From the NCBI GenBank assembly GCA_964614855.1, contig CAZTMX010000060.1:1-15278 (forward strand): a DNA stretch of 15,278 nucleotides, written 5' to 3'. The stretch comes from CAWJHE01 sp964614855 (lineage in GTDB: Bacteria > Chloroflexota > Anaerolineae > Anaerolineales > UBA4823). The position numbers were made by a program, and so were the translations under genes. Within the stretch, counting starts at the first letter, position 1, and every line of letters starts with the position of its first letter. The notes beneath the pieces were generated by a model. The model ran no database searches and had not been told where the DNA came from. It saw nothing but the letters and a program-made list of their open reading frames with translations. Below are positions 6,905-14,779 of the stretch, in pieces.

Positions 6905-6923
6905 TGTAGATTTATGTAGATTC
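6904..6923. repeat. Two tandem 10-bp repeats abutting the -35 box
   Basis: ATGTAGATTT is followed directly by ATGTAGATTC. The copies are one helical turn apart and lie immediately upstream of the -35 of the transporter promoter, the usual place for activator binding. Confidence 0.6.
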
Positions 6924-6941
6924 AGGCTAGAGAATGGTGAA

Positions 6942-7895
6942 TTATGGACAGGCGGCGTGCAGCATTTGCAGAAAAGCTTCCGGTGTTTCGGCTTTCAACA
7001 GGTCAAAACGCTGCCATTTTGATACCGGCAGAGAAGTCAAATAGCGGCTGGCATGTTTGCGAAACAAGATCAAACCCCTGGGTGAGCCGTAAAATGACAA
7101 CATACGCTCAAGGTGTTTTTCCATCATCGCTAAAACCATGTCTGGACTGACGTGTTCGCGCTGCACCCGGGCAAATATCCACGGGTTTCCGATGGCGCCG
7201 CGGCCGATCATCACCCCATCGCAGCCAGTATGCGCTTGGATGGCGTCAATATCCTGTACTGTACGCACATCGCCGTTTGCGATCACCGGTATTTTCACAA
7301 GCTGTTTAATTTGGGCAATGGCGTCCCAGTCTGCCCGCCCGCCGTAGCCCTGGGCGCGTGTGCGCCCGTGGACCGCCAGCAGTGCGCCGCCGTTTTCTTC
7401 TACAATGCGGGCGATCAGCCCGTAATTTAAGCTGTCTGCATCCCACCCCAGGCGTATCTTGGCAGAGACTGGAACCTGCAGGTTGCGGGTTAAATTTTGA
7501 AAAATAGCCGCTACTGTTTGGGGTGTGCGCAGCAAACCAGCGCCTGCGCCGCGACCTGAAATGCGCCGCATCGAACATCCCATATTGATATCCAGGATAT
7601 CCGGTTCATACTCTTGCAGCATCAAGGAAGCCTTTAGCAGGCGCTCCGGATCGTTGTCAAATATTTGGAACACCACCGGGCGTTCTTCCGCCAGGTATGC
7701 GATCTTTTGCTGCACTTGCGGCTGCCGGTGCAGGATTTCCAAAGTATTGATGAATTCAGTATAGCTCATAGCCGAGCCCATCTCGCGGCACAGCGACCGG
7801 TAGGGCAAATCGGAAAAGCCTTCCATGGGCGAAAGGATCAGATCGCCATAGACGGGGACAGGGCCCACGGAAAATTTCGGCAAGGAGGTATCCAT
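6942..7895 (-). CDS. dus: tRNA-dihydrouridine synthase
   Basis: Dus enzymes are FMN flavoproteins that reduce uridine to dihydrouridine in the D-loop of tRNA using NADPH. The protein is a TIM-barrel: LILSPMEGFSDLPYR near the N-terminus (FMN site), INMGCSMRRISGRGAGAGLL with the catalytic cysteine at about residue 107, VSAKIRLGW, LLAVHGRTRAQGY, IPVIANGDV and GVMIGRGAIGNPWIF (phosphate-binding end of the barrel). A short helical C-terminal domain follows. I choose the ATG at 7895 (MDTSLPKF, 317 residues). The longer frame to 7997 overlaps radA and adds an unlikely basic, cysteine-rich leader. It lies 22 bases after radA and probably shares its transcript; no strong ribosome binding site is visible. 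Confidence 0.9.
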   Translation of the reverse strand: MDTSLPKFSVGPVPVYGDLILSPMEGFSDLPYRSLCREMGSAMSYTEFINTLEILHRQPQVQQKIAYLAEERPVVFQIFDNDPERLLKASLMLQEYEPDILDINMGCSMRRISGRGAGAGLLRTPQTVAAIFQNLTRNLQVPVSAKIRLGWDADSLNYGLIARIVEENGGALLAVHGRTRAQGYGGRADWDAIAQIKQLVKIPVIANGDVRTVQDIDAIQAHTGCDGVMIGRGAIGNPWIFARVQREHVSPDMVLAMMEKHLERMLSFYGSPRGLILFRKHASRYLTSLPVSKWQRFDLLKAETPEAFLQMLHAACP

Positions 7896-7917
7896 CAAGA
7901 CGGGAATGGTTTCGGAG

Positions 7918-9360
7918 TTATGGCTCGGGCTGGTCAGAAGTCTTTTCTTCCAACAACAAGGCACTATCCAGCGCCTGACGCAGCGAGCGCGCTTCAATCA
8001 CCTGGATGCCATCAGGCCAGGGCTCACCGCGGCGCAGACGGCGCGGTACAATAGCTTTCTTGAACCCCAGCTTTGCGGCTTCGTTCAGGCGGGCAGGCAT
8101 CTGCCCCACCATGCGTAATTCACCCGACAGTCCGACTTCGCCGATAAGCACTGTATCTGCCCGCACAGAAACACCCCGCAGCGATGAACTGATGGCTGCG
8201 GCAACTGCCAGGTCGGCAGCCGGCTCACTCACTGATAGCCCGCCGACTACGTTGACAAAAATGTCTTGCTCGCCCAGGTGGTAGCCCACCCGGCGGGTCA
8301 GCACCGCTGCAGTCAGCAGCAGACGGTTGAAATCCACCCCATTGGGTGTACGGCGCGGGTTGCCAAAGGCGGTGGGGCTGGTCAACCCCTGGATTTCCAC
8401 CAACAGCGGGCGCGTGCCTTCCATGGTCACAGCAATTGCTGAACCGGGGGCGTTAACCATGCGTTCCGCCAGGAAGGCTTCAGAGGGGTTGGTGATTTCG
8501 ACCATGCCTCGCTCGCGCATCTCAAAAACGCCCACCTCGGACGTTGCGCCGAAGCGGTTTTTCACCGAGCGCAGCAAGCGGTAAGCCTGGAACCGGTCGC
8601 CCTCCAGGTACAAGACCGTATCCACGATATGCTCCAGGATGCGCGGACCGGCAATAGCGCCTTCCTTGGTGACATGCCCAATCAAGAAGACCGCTATCCC
8701 GGAGGATTTTGCCATCTCGCGCAAGCGGGAGGCCGTTTCCCGCACCTGGGTCACCGAACCGGCGGAAGAATCTAACTCTGGCAAATACGTGGTCTGTACC
8801 GAATCCAGGATCACCAGGCGGGGGTTTACCGCCTGGATGTGCTCCATGATGATGTCCAGGTTGGTTTCGGTCACCAGGAACAAATCGTGGGGAATGTCGC
8901 TGGCCGCTGCGGCGCCAGGCTCATCGCCGGTGTTCTGCAGCAGGCGCACGGCGCGCATCTTGATCTGGCGCTCCGATTCTTCACCAGAGACATACAACAC
9001 CGGGAACCCCCTGGCCATCTCCAGGGCAACTTGCAGCAGCAGGGTGGATTTTCCGATGCCGGGATCGCCGCCGATGAGCACCACCGAGCCCGGCACCACA
9101 CCGCCGCCCAATACCCGGGCAAATTCGCCCAGGGTCAGCGGCAAGCGCTCATCGATATCGCCTTTGATCTCCGCCAGGCGCTGTGGGGAGGATTTTCCTC
9201 CCAGCCCCCTGCCGGCATGCACCGGGGCGACAGGCTGTGGGGCAGCCACCACTTCTTCGACCATGCTGTTCCAGGCGCCGCACTGCGGGCAGCGCCCCAA
9301 TTCACGGGCGCTGGTGCGCCCGCATTGCTGGCAAATGTATTGGGTGCGGGTTTTTGGCAT
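7918..9360 (-). CDS. radA: DNA repair protein RadA (Sms)
   Basis: RadA is a RecA-like, DnaB-type ATPase that helps branch migration and processing of recombination intermediates. All parts are present in 480 residues, the normal length. There is a four-cysteine zinc finger (C10, C13, C24, C27), Walker A GGDPGIGKST (about 97-106), Walker B LVILDSVQT, the RadA-specific KNRFG motif (SVKNRFGATSEVGVFEM), and a C-terminal Lon-protease-like domain (NRLLLTAAVLTRRVG, VGGLSVSEPAADLAVAAAI, VLIGEVGLSGELRMV) without a need for protease activity. No Shine-Dalgarno precedes the ATG at 9360, but a perfect minus-strand TATAAT ends eight bases before it, so the mRNA may be leaderless. dus follows 22 bases downstream. 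I see no SOS box in front of it. Confidence 0.96.
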   Translation of the reverse strand: MPKTRTQYICQQCGRTSARELGRCPQCGAWNSMVEEVVAAPQPVAPVHAGRGLGGKSSPQRLAEIKGDIDERLPLTLGEFARVLGGGVVPGSVVLIGGDPGIGKSTLLLQVALEMARGFPVLYVSGEESERQIKMRAVRLLQNTGDEPGAAAASDIPHDLFLVTETNLDIIMEHIQAVNPRLVILDSVQTTYLPELDSSAGSVTQVRETASRLREMAKSSGIAVFLIGHVTKEGAIAGPRILEHIVDTVLYLEGDRFQAYRLLRSVKNRFGATSEVGVFEMRERGMVEITNPSEAFLAERMVNAPGSAIAVTMEGTRPLLVEIQGLTSPTAFGNPRRTPNGVDFNRLLLTAAVLTRRVGYHLGEQDIFVNVVGGLSVSEPAADLAVAAAISSSLRGVSVRADTVLIGEVGLSGELRMVGQMPARLNEAAKLGFKKAIVPRRLRRGEPWPDGIQVIEARSLRQALDSALLLEEKTSDQPEP

Positions 9361-9367
9361 GTCAATT

Positions 9368-9373
9368 ATTATA
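9368..9373 (-). promoter_or_regulatory. -10 box of radA, possibly giving a leaderless mRNA
   Basis: A perfect TATAAT on the minus strand places the transcription start at about the A of the radA ATG (9360). No Shine-Dalgarno is present in the seven bases between. The -35 region is poor (GCTTTT at 17 bases) and overlaps the clpC terminator stem, so the call is tentative. Confidence 0.4.
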
Positions 9374-9389
9374 ATTCATCCAGGGCAGC

Positions 9390-9422
9390 AAAAAGCCGCC
9401 CGGTGAAACCCTGGGCGGCTTT
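9390..9422 (-). terminator. Rho-independent terminator of clpC
   Basis: On the minus strand a perfect 10-bp stem (AAAGCCGCCC paired with GGGCGGCTTT, 9413-9422 and 9392-9401) with an 11-base loop is followed by five Ts. It lies 25 bases after the clpC stop and separates clpC from radA. Confidence 0.9.
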
Positions 9423-9446
9423 GTATCAACTGGAGACAGCCGGTTT

Positions 9447-11948
9447 TTACCCTGCAGGCAGTGCTTCTGCTACCGGGGTAGTCTCGGTGTGCTCGCGGCG
9501 CAAGACAACCTCGTCCCCTTCCAGCTCGATCATGATCACATCATGATCCTCAAACTCACCCGCCAACAGCCCATCCGAAAGCGGGTCTTCCACCTTTTGC
9601 TGGATCACCCTGCGCAAAGGCCGGGCGCCCATTTCGGGGTCAAAACCCAGGTCCGCTAGTTTTTCCAACGCCTGCGGTTGGGCTTTGAGCACAATGGAGT
9701 GTTCTTCCAGCCGTTGGGCGACCTTATCCAGCTCCAATTCTACAATCTGGGTGATATCTTCCTTGCTGAGCGAGCGGAAGACAATCACAGAATCCAGGCG
9801 GTTGATAAACTCGGGGCGGAAAACCCGGCGCAGCGAATCCATCAGCTTCTTACGCATGTCTTCGTAAGCCAGGCGCTCTTCCACCTGTTCGTCACGCTTC
9901 AGGGCGAAACCCAGGTTGCTCTGGCGCTTGATCATATCCGCACCTACATTGGTGGTCATAACGATGATGGCATTGCGGAAATCCACCTTGCGCCCCCGTG
10001 CATCCGAAAGATGCCCTTCTTCCATGATCTGAAGCAGCATATTGTGCGCTTCAGGGTGCGCCTTTTCGATTTCGTCAAAGACGACAATGGAATACGGCCG
10101 GCGGCGCAGGGCTTCGGTCAGCTGGCCAGCTTCTTCATAGCCCACATATCCAGGCGGGGCGCCGACCAGGCGGCTGACCGTGTGGCGTTCCATAAACTCG
10201 GACATATCCAGCTGGATCAAGGCATCTTCACTGCCAAACATAAAACGCGCCAGGGCTTTGGTCAGCTCGGTCTTGCCAACGCCAGTTGGACCCAAGAAAA
10301 TAAACGAGCCGATCGGGCGACGCGGGTCTTTTAGACCAGCACGTGCGCGGCGTACGGCTTTGGAGATCGCCTGGATAGCTTCATCCTGGCCGATGATATG
10401 CGCCTTGAGCTCTTCTTCCATCTTCAGCAAACGCTGGCTTTCTTCCTGGGCAATTTGCATCACCGGCACACCGGTCCACATCGAAACCACCTCGGCGATA
10501 TCTTCGGCAGTGACAGTGGGGCTGCTTGCCCGATCCCAGCCTGTGCGCAGGCGATCTAGCTGAACCTGTAAGGCTTCCTGGCGCTCCAGTGCATCCTGTG
10601 CATCGTCGTTACGCCCATCTTCGACTGCCCGGGCGTGCACCTGGCGCAGCTCGCGCAACTGGTTCATTAATTCCTTGGCTGTCTTGGCAGAGCTGCTTTT
10701 GTACATCCTTACCCGAGAGGACGATTCATCGATCAGATCGATCGCCTTGTCGGGCAGGAAACGCTCGGTGACATAGCGAGACGAAAGGTGCGCCGCGGCA
10801 TCCAGCGCCTCATCTGAAATGGTCAGGCGGTGGTGCTCTTCATAAGCCGAGCGCACACCCCGCAAGATTTCAATGGTTTCATCGACGCTGGGCTCATCCA
10901 CAACCACCGGTTGAAAACGGCGTTCCAGAGCTGCGTCGCTCTCAATGTGTTTGCGGTACTCATCCAGGGTTGTAGCGCCAATCACCTGCAATTCGCCGCG
11001 CGAAAGCGCCGGCTTGAGGATATTGGCAGCATCCACCGATGAGCCGGCTGCACCGGCGCCGACCAGCATATGCACTTCATCGATGAACAAGATAGAGCCA
11101 GAGGCCTTCAATTCATCGATCACGCGTTTTAGTCGTTCTTCAAACTGGCCGCGGTACATGGTGCCAGCCACCAGCGAGCCTACATCCAACTGCAGCACGC
11201 GCTTATCCAGCAACGGTGCCGGGACATCCCCTTCGAGGATGCGCTGCGCCAGTCCTTCGACGATCGCCGTTTTGCCAACTCCCGGTTCACCAATCAAGGC
11301 AGGGTTGTTTTTTGTACGGCGAGCCAGGATCTGGATCACGCGCTCGATCTCCATGACACGACCGATCACCGGGTCAAGCTTTCCTTCTTCAGCCAGGGTA
11401 GTCAGGTCTGTGGCAAGCTGGTCCACCATGGGGGTTTTTGCCTTTGCCTGTTCCTGCCTGCCGCCCTGGGACTGCCCTTCAGGCGGCGAGCCGGTCTTGC
11501 GTGCAGCGCTGCTCTCCTGCAAAACCCGGCGGGTTTGCCGGCGGATTTGTTCCGAAGTCACCCCCAGCTTACGCAAGGCATCCATGGCGATCCCTTCGCC
11601 ATAGCGTACCAACCCCAATAACAGGTGTTCTGTGCCAATGTAATTGTGCCCCATCCGCCTTGCTTCTTCAACCGCATATTCAAGCACCTGCTGCGTTCCG
11701 GGGGAAAGATCCAGCTTTCCGCCCTGAGATTGACCAGGACCTGCCAACCGTTCAATAATCTCTTGCACCCGGTCGGTTTCCAAACCCAATTCCCGCAACA
11801 CGCGCCCAGCCACACCTCCCTCTTCCCGGATTAACCCGAGAAGCAGGTGTTCTGTACCGATATAATTGTGGCGCATTCTTTCAGCCTCTTGATGAGCCAG
11901 GCTCAAAACCCTGCGCGCTCTTTGCGTAAAACGTTCCATGCCAGACAC
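9447..11948 (-). CDS. clpC: ATP-dependent Clp protease ATP-binding subunit ClpC
   Basis: ClpC is a double-ring AAA+ unfoldase that feeds proteins to ClpP. It has two N-terminal Clp-N repeats (each with HNYIGTEHLLLGL), the first AAA+ domain with GEPGVGKT (about 220-227) and FIDEVHML, and a middle region with an RELRQVHARAVEDG..DAQDALERQ helix resembling the UVR/M-domain. The second AAA+ domain has GPTGVGKT (about 553-560) and VVFDEIEKAH, and the D2-small domain follows. Its length, about 833 residues, is normal. The best start is GTG at 11948 (MSGMERFTQRARR): AGGAGG (11955-11960) lies six bases upstream. The ATG at 11939 would have a 15-base gap from AGGAGG. I see no CIRCE or CtsR operator upstream. 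Confidence 0.97.
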   Translation of the reverse strand: MSGMERFTQRARRVLSLAHQEAERMRHNYIGTEHLLLGLIREEGGVAGRVLRELGLETDRVQEIIERLAGPGQSQGGKLDLSPGTQQVLEYAVEEARRMGHNYIGTEHLLLGLVRYGEGIAMDALRKLGVTSEQIRRQTRRVLQESSAARKTGSPPEGQSQGGRQEQAKAKTPMVDQLATDLTTLAEEGKLDPVIGRVMEIERVIQILARRTKNNPALIGEPGVGKTAIVEGLAQRILEGDVPAPLLDKRVLQLDVGSLVAGTMYRGQFEERLKRVIDELKASGSILFIDEVHMLVGAGAAGSSVDAANILKPALSRGELQVIGATTLDEYRKHIESDAALERRFQPVVVDEPSVDETIEILRGVRSAYEEHHRLTISDEALDAAAHLSSRYVTERFLPDKAIDLIDESSSRVRMYKSSSAKTAKELMNQLRELRQVHARAVEDGRNDDAQDALERQEALQVQLDRLRTGWDRASSPTVTAEDIAEVVSMWTGVPVMQIAQEESQRLLKMEEELKAHIIGQDEAIQAISKAVRRARAGLKDPRRPIGSFIFLGPTGVGKTELTKALARFMFGSEDALIQLDMSEFMERHTVSRLVGAPPGYVGYEEAGQLTEALRRRPYSIVVFDEIEKAHPEAHNMLLQIMEEGHLSDARGRKVDFRNAIIVMTTNVGADMIKRQSNLGFALKRDEQVEERLAYEDMRKKLMDSLRRVFRPEFINRLDSVIVFRSLSKEDITQIVELELDKVAQRLEEHSIVLKAQPQALEKLADLGFDPEMGARPLRRVIQQKVEDPLSDGLLAGEFEDHDVIMIELEGDEVVLRREHTETTPVAEALPAG

Positions 11949-12117
11949 GGTACTCCTCCTACAAGCCGTACCATACAGCAACTGATGGTAAATTTGATAT
12001 TAATACTATTCGTCCAATCGGATTCTACCAGAGAATGGTAGGAGTCCTTCTCAAATCGGGTAAAAACACTCCAAAACTAACACAACTCTTATATTCTCAC
12101 CCAATACACAAAAGAAA
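11949..12117. other. clpC upstream region with a short inverted repeat
   Basis: There is no gene here. CTACCA-GAGAA-TGGTAG (12025-12041) is a small inverted repeat that could be an operator or leader hairpin of clpC. No -10/-35 pair stands out, and the heat-shock operators CIRCE and CtsR box are not seen. Confidence 0.4.
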
Positions 12118-12140
12118 GGGCTGACCAGAACGGTCAGCCC
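12112..12140 (-). terminator. Terminator of the S1-protein gene
   Basis: A perfect 9-bp stem GGGCTGACC / GGTCAGCCC (12118-12126 and 12132-12140) with a 5-base loop is followed on the minus strand by TTTCTTTTG. It lies about 33 bases past the S1 stop. The plus side also carries six Ts (12143-12148), so it may work in both directions. Confidence 0.8.
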
Positions 12141-12173
12141 AGTTTTTTATCCGGTCTCTCGGTTTCTACTGCC

Positions 12174-13508
12174 CTATGCTTCAGGGGCTTCTTCCGAGGG
12201 GATTTGTACTTCTTCTAAGCTTTCCGCTTCCTCAGCTTGAGGCAAATCGGCTTCTTGAGGCATATCACTTTCATGAGGCATATCACTTTCATGAGGCATA
12301 TCGACCTCGCCGGAAAGGGCCATCTTCCAATCCAGGTCGGCATATGCTGGTGAATCTACTTTACGCAGGCTTAAACCAATCCGCCGGCGTTCTCCATCGA
12401 TCTTGATCACCCGCAAGGTAAGCGCATCACCTTCTTTTACAACCTCTTTTGGATGGCCAATGCGCTGTTCGCTCAACTCGGAGACATGGATCAAGCCTTC
12501 CAGATCATCATCGATCCGTGCGAATGCGCCGAACTTGGTCAGGTGTGTAATGGTACCCTGGATCAGCTGGCCTTCTTTAATGTCACCAACTTTTTGCATC
12601 CATGGGTCAGAAAGCAACTGGCGGATGGATAGCCCGATGCGTTTGCGCTCGCGATCGACGCTGATCACCTTGACCTTAACTTCCTGTCCCACTTTCAACA
12701 CTTCGTTGGGGTGTTGGATACGGTCCCAGGAGATTTCAGACAGGTGGACAAGCCCATCGGCGCCATCGATATTCACGAATGCGCCAAAGTCTGCCAGGCT
12801 GGTCACACGCCCGGTGCGCACACTGCCTTCCAGCAGCTCATCCAAAAGGCGGTCTTTCAGGGTTTCACGCGTTTCCTGCAAGGCCAATCTTTCGGAAAGG
12901 ATCAGCCGGCGTCTGGCGCGATCCACCTCGATAATACGGACATTGATGTCGTCGCCAACCATTTTGCCATAGCGTTGGTCTGGGCTCTCGCTGCCTGCGC
13001 TGGTGCGACGCAGCAGGCTGATCTGTGAAGCGGGCACAAAACCGCGCAATTGCCCCACCGGGACAATCAGACCTCCCTTGTTGTAGCCGATAACCTTGCT
13101 GGGGTACGCTTCTCCGGATAATAACAGGGCATCTACTTCTTCCCAGTCTTTCTCTTCACGAGCGCGTACATACGACAAAACCACATTTCCGTTGTCATCT
13201 TCAGGGGCGACAACAAAAACGGGGATTTCCTGGCCGACGACAAATTCCGCACGCTCTTCTTCTGGGATTTGTTCTAACTCTCGGCCATAAATCACACCTT
13301 CGGACTTTGTGCCTATGCTGACAAGGATCTCATTATCGCGAATGGTGGCAATAAAACCCTGGCGAATTTCGCCTTGGGTAGGAAAATCCAGGCTGAGATC
13401 CTGCTCATCCAGCAGCGATTGCATCGAATCAATTTCTGGTGATGTATCGCCGGACTGCATTTGTTCAGGATCAGCCTCTTGCCCAAATTGGGCGTTATAA
13501 TGTTCCAT
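12174..13508 (-). CDS. rpsA: Ribosomal protein S1-like RNA-binding protein, four S1 domains
   Basis: S1 proteins bind mRNA on the 30S subunit and help initiation. This 444-residue protein has four OB-fold S1 domains (about 45-115, 130-205, 220-290 and 305-375). The last two are the most canonical (GRVTSLADFGAFVNI..GLVHLSEIS and GTITHLTKFGAFARI..GLIHVSELS). It then has a long acidic tail with hexapeptide repeats. Four domains is usual for Gram-positive-like and Chloroflexi S1 proteins rather than the six of E. coli. The start is the ATG at 13508 (MEHYNAQFG); the longer frame to 13649 crosses the divergent promoter region and reads like non-coding sequence. Promoter TTGTCA-17-TATAAT lies just upstream. 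A GGAG eleven bases before the ATG is the likely ribosome site. Confidence 0.9.
   Translation of the reverse strand: MEHYNAQFGQEADPEQMQSGDTSPEIDSMQSLLDEQDLSLDFPTQGEIRQGFIATIRDNEILVSIGTKSEGVIYGRELEQIPEEERAEFVVGQEIPVFVVAPEDDNGNVVLSYVRAREEKDWEEVDALLLSGEAYPSKVIGYNKGGLIVPVGQLRGFVPASQISLLRRTSAGSESPDQRYGKMVGDDINVRIIEVDRARRRLILSERLALQETRETLKDRLLDELLEGSVRTGRVTSLADFGAFVNIDGADGLVHLSEISWDRIQHPNEVLKVGQEVKVKVISVDRERKRIGLSIRQLLSDPWMQKVGDIKEGQLIQGTITHLTKFGAFARIDDDLEGLIHVSELSEQRIGHPKEVVKEGDALTLRVIKIDGERRRIGLSLRKVDSPAYADLDWKMALSGEVDMPHESDMPHESDMPQEADLPQAEEAESLEEVQIPSEEAPEA
12241..12312. repeat. 18-bp tandem repeat encoding a hexapeptide repeat in the S1 acidic tail
   Basis: Two identical 18-base units (12259-12276, 12277-12294) are flanked by degenerate copies at 12241-12258 and 12295-12312. 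They give DMPHES-DMPHES-DMPQEA-DLPQAE at the S1 C-terminus. The identical copies point to recent expansion. Confidence 0.8.
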
Positions 13509-13548
13509 AGTCTTACTAACTCCAGTTTGCGGATGGTATATGGAAGGT

Positions 13549-13577
13549 ATTATAAAGGTGAAAGGGAAACTTGACAA
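13549..13577 (-). promoter_or_regulatory. Promoter of the S1 gene
   Basis: On the minus strand, -35 TTGTCA (13572-13577) and -10 TATAAT (13549-13554) are 17 bases apart, an excellent sigma-70-type match. The start would be near 13542, about 33 bases before the ATG. Confidence 0.75.
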
Positions 13578-13598
13578 CCTTTCGGAAAAGATTAGAAT
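13571..13598 (+). promoter_or_regulatory. Promoter of the chelatase gene, sharing its -35 with the S1 promoter
   Basis: -35 TTGACA (13571-13576) is perfect and -10 is TAGAAT (13593-13598) with a 16-base spacer. Its -35 overlaps that of the oppositely oriented S1 promoter by five bases. The leader would be about 76 bases. Confidence 0.65.
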
Positions 13599-13681
13599 TC
13601 GTATAGAATAAAGGACTGCCGCCTTACCTGCCAAAGATAGAAAGTACAATCATAATCTCACTTCACAGTCCTAAGGAAACC

Positions 13682-14779
13682 ATGCCACATATTTATCCAT
13701 TTACAGCAATCGTTGGTCAAGAGCGGATGAAACGCGCTCTTGTACTGAACGCTGTCAATCCGAAGATTGGCGGTGTACTTATTCGCGGCGAACGAGGCAC
13801 TGGCAAGTCAACTGCTGCGCGTGCCATGGCTGCACTCCTCCCCCAGATTGATGTTTTTACAGACTCACCCTTTAATGATGACCCAAACGAGCCAAATACC
13901 TGGTCCGACTGGGTCAAGGAACAGAAGTCAGCCGGAAAAGAACTGGATGTGTCGAAGCGCAGGATTCGTTTTGTCGACCTGCCTGTCAGTGCCACGGAAG
14001 ACAGGGTAGTCGGCACCCTGGACATTGAAAAAGCCATCCAACAAGGCGAACGCCGCTTTGAGCCTGGTGTCCTGGCTGCTGCCAATCGCGGGCTGCTGTA
14101 CATCGACGAAGTAAACCTGCTTGACGACCATGTGGTGGATCTTTTGCTGGATTCTGCTGCCATGGGGGTTAATATCGTCGAACGGGAAGGGATATCGTTT
14201 GCGCACCCCGCCCGGTTCATCCTGGTCGGCACCATGAACCCCGAAGAAGGCGATTTGCGGCCGCAACTGCTGGACCGCTTTGCCCTTTCGGTCGAAATCC
14301 TCGGCCTGAGAGACGCCCGTGAGCGTGTTTTGATCATGCAGCGCAACCTTGGGTTTGAAGAAGACCCGGATGGGTTTTACCAGGAGTGGGTAAAGCGTGA
14401 AGAAGAATTGTCGCATCAAATTGAACAGGCCAGGTCGCTGCTAAAGGATGTGACCTACACCAACCGCGATCTGCTTTCGATCGCCGCCCTGACATCGTCT
14501 TTGAATGTTGATGGTCACCGGGCAGACCTGGTAATCCTCAAAACGGCACGCGCCCACGCGGCTTTTGAAAAACGAACAGCCATCTCAGACCGTGATATCG
14601 CCCTGGCGGCAGAACTCACCCTGCCCCACCGCATCAAGCGCGGCCCGTTCCACCAGGCGGAAATCAGCATGGAAGACCTGCAGGAACGCATCGAGCAACT
14701 TCAAGGCTCAACGGCTTCGGATGGCGAGCCAGATCTCAAACCACAAGACGACGCCTCTCAAGAAAAAAAAAAGAGCTAA
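13682..14779 (+). CDS. chlI: Magnesium/cobalt chelatase AAA+ subunit (ChlI/BchI-like), short product of a chlID frame
   Basis: The AAA+ subunit powers metal insertion by the large chelatase subunit (ChlH for Mg in chlorophyll synthesis, CobN for Co in vitamin B12). The 365-residue protein has Walker A GERGTGKST (37-45), the ChlI-type insert (DLPVSATEDRVVGTLDIEKAI), Walker B GLLYIDEVNLL, then LVGTMNPEEGDLRPQLLDRF with the sensor and arginine-finger region, and a helical lid. AAGGA at 13673-13677 supports the ATG. Its stop (14777-14779) falls just after an A10-G tract, and the -1 frame continues into a ChlD-like region without a start of its own. The annotated product may therefore be only the short form. 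Whether it serves Mg or Co chelation cannot be told here. Confidence 0.93.
   Translation: MPHIYPFTAIVGQERMKRALVLNAVNPKIGGVLIRGERGTGKSTAARAMAALLPQIDVFTDSPFNDDPNEPNTWSDWVKEQKSAGKELDVSKRRIRFVDLPVSATEDRVVGTLDIEKAIQQGERRFEPGVLAAANRGLLYIDEVNLLDDHVVDLLLDSAAMGVNIVEREGISFAHPARFILVGTMNPEEGDLRPQLLDRFALSVEILGLRDARERVLIMQRNLGFEEDPDGFYQEWVKREEELSHQIEQARSLLKDVTYTNRDLLSIAALTSSLNVDGHRADLVILKTARAHAAFEKRTAISDRDIALAAELTLPHRIKRGPFHQAEISMEDLQERIEQLQGSTASDGEPDLKPQDDASQEKKKS
14767..14773 (+). promoter_or_regulatory. Putative -1 frameshift slippery site A-AAA-AAG
   Basis: Within A10-G (14763-14773) the zero-frame codons are AAA AAG preceded by A, the classic dnaX-type heptamer. A -1 slip joins K364 to GAG (14773-14775) of the ChlD frame. 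The A10 tract could instead act by transcriptional slippage. Confidence 0.6.

Noticed and set aside
11949..12117. CIRCE (HrcA) or CtsR operator before clpC
   Set aside because: Neither the TTAGCACTC/GAGTGCTAA pair nor the GGTCAAA direct repeat is present.
13599..13681. Cobalamin riboswitch before the chelatase gene
   Set aside because: The leader is only about 76 bases, and no B12-box-like core was seen; known cobalamin riboswitches are much longer.
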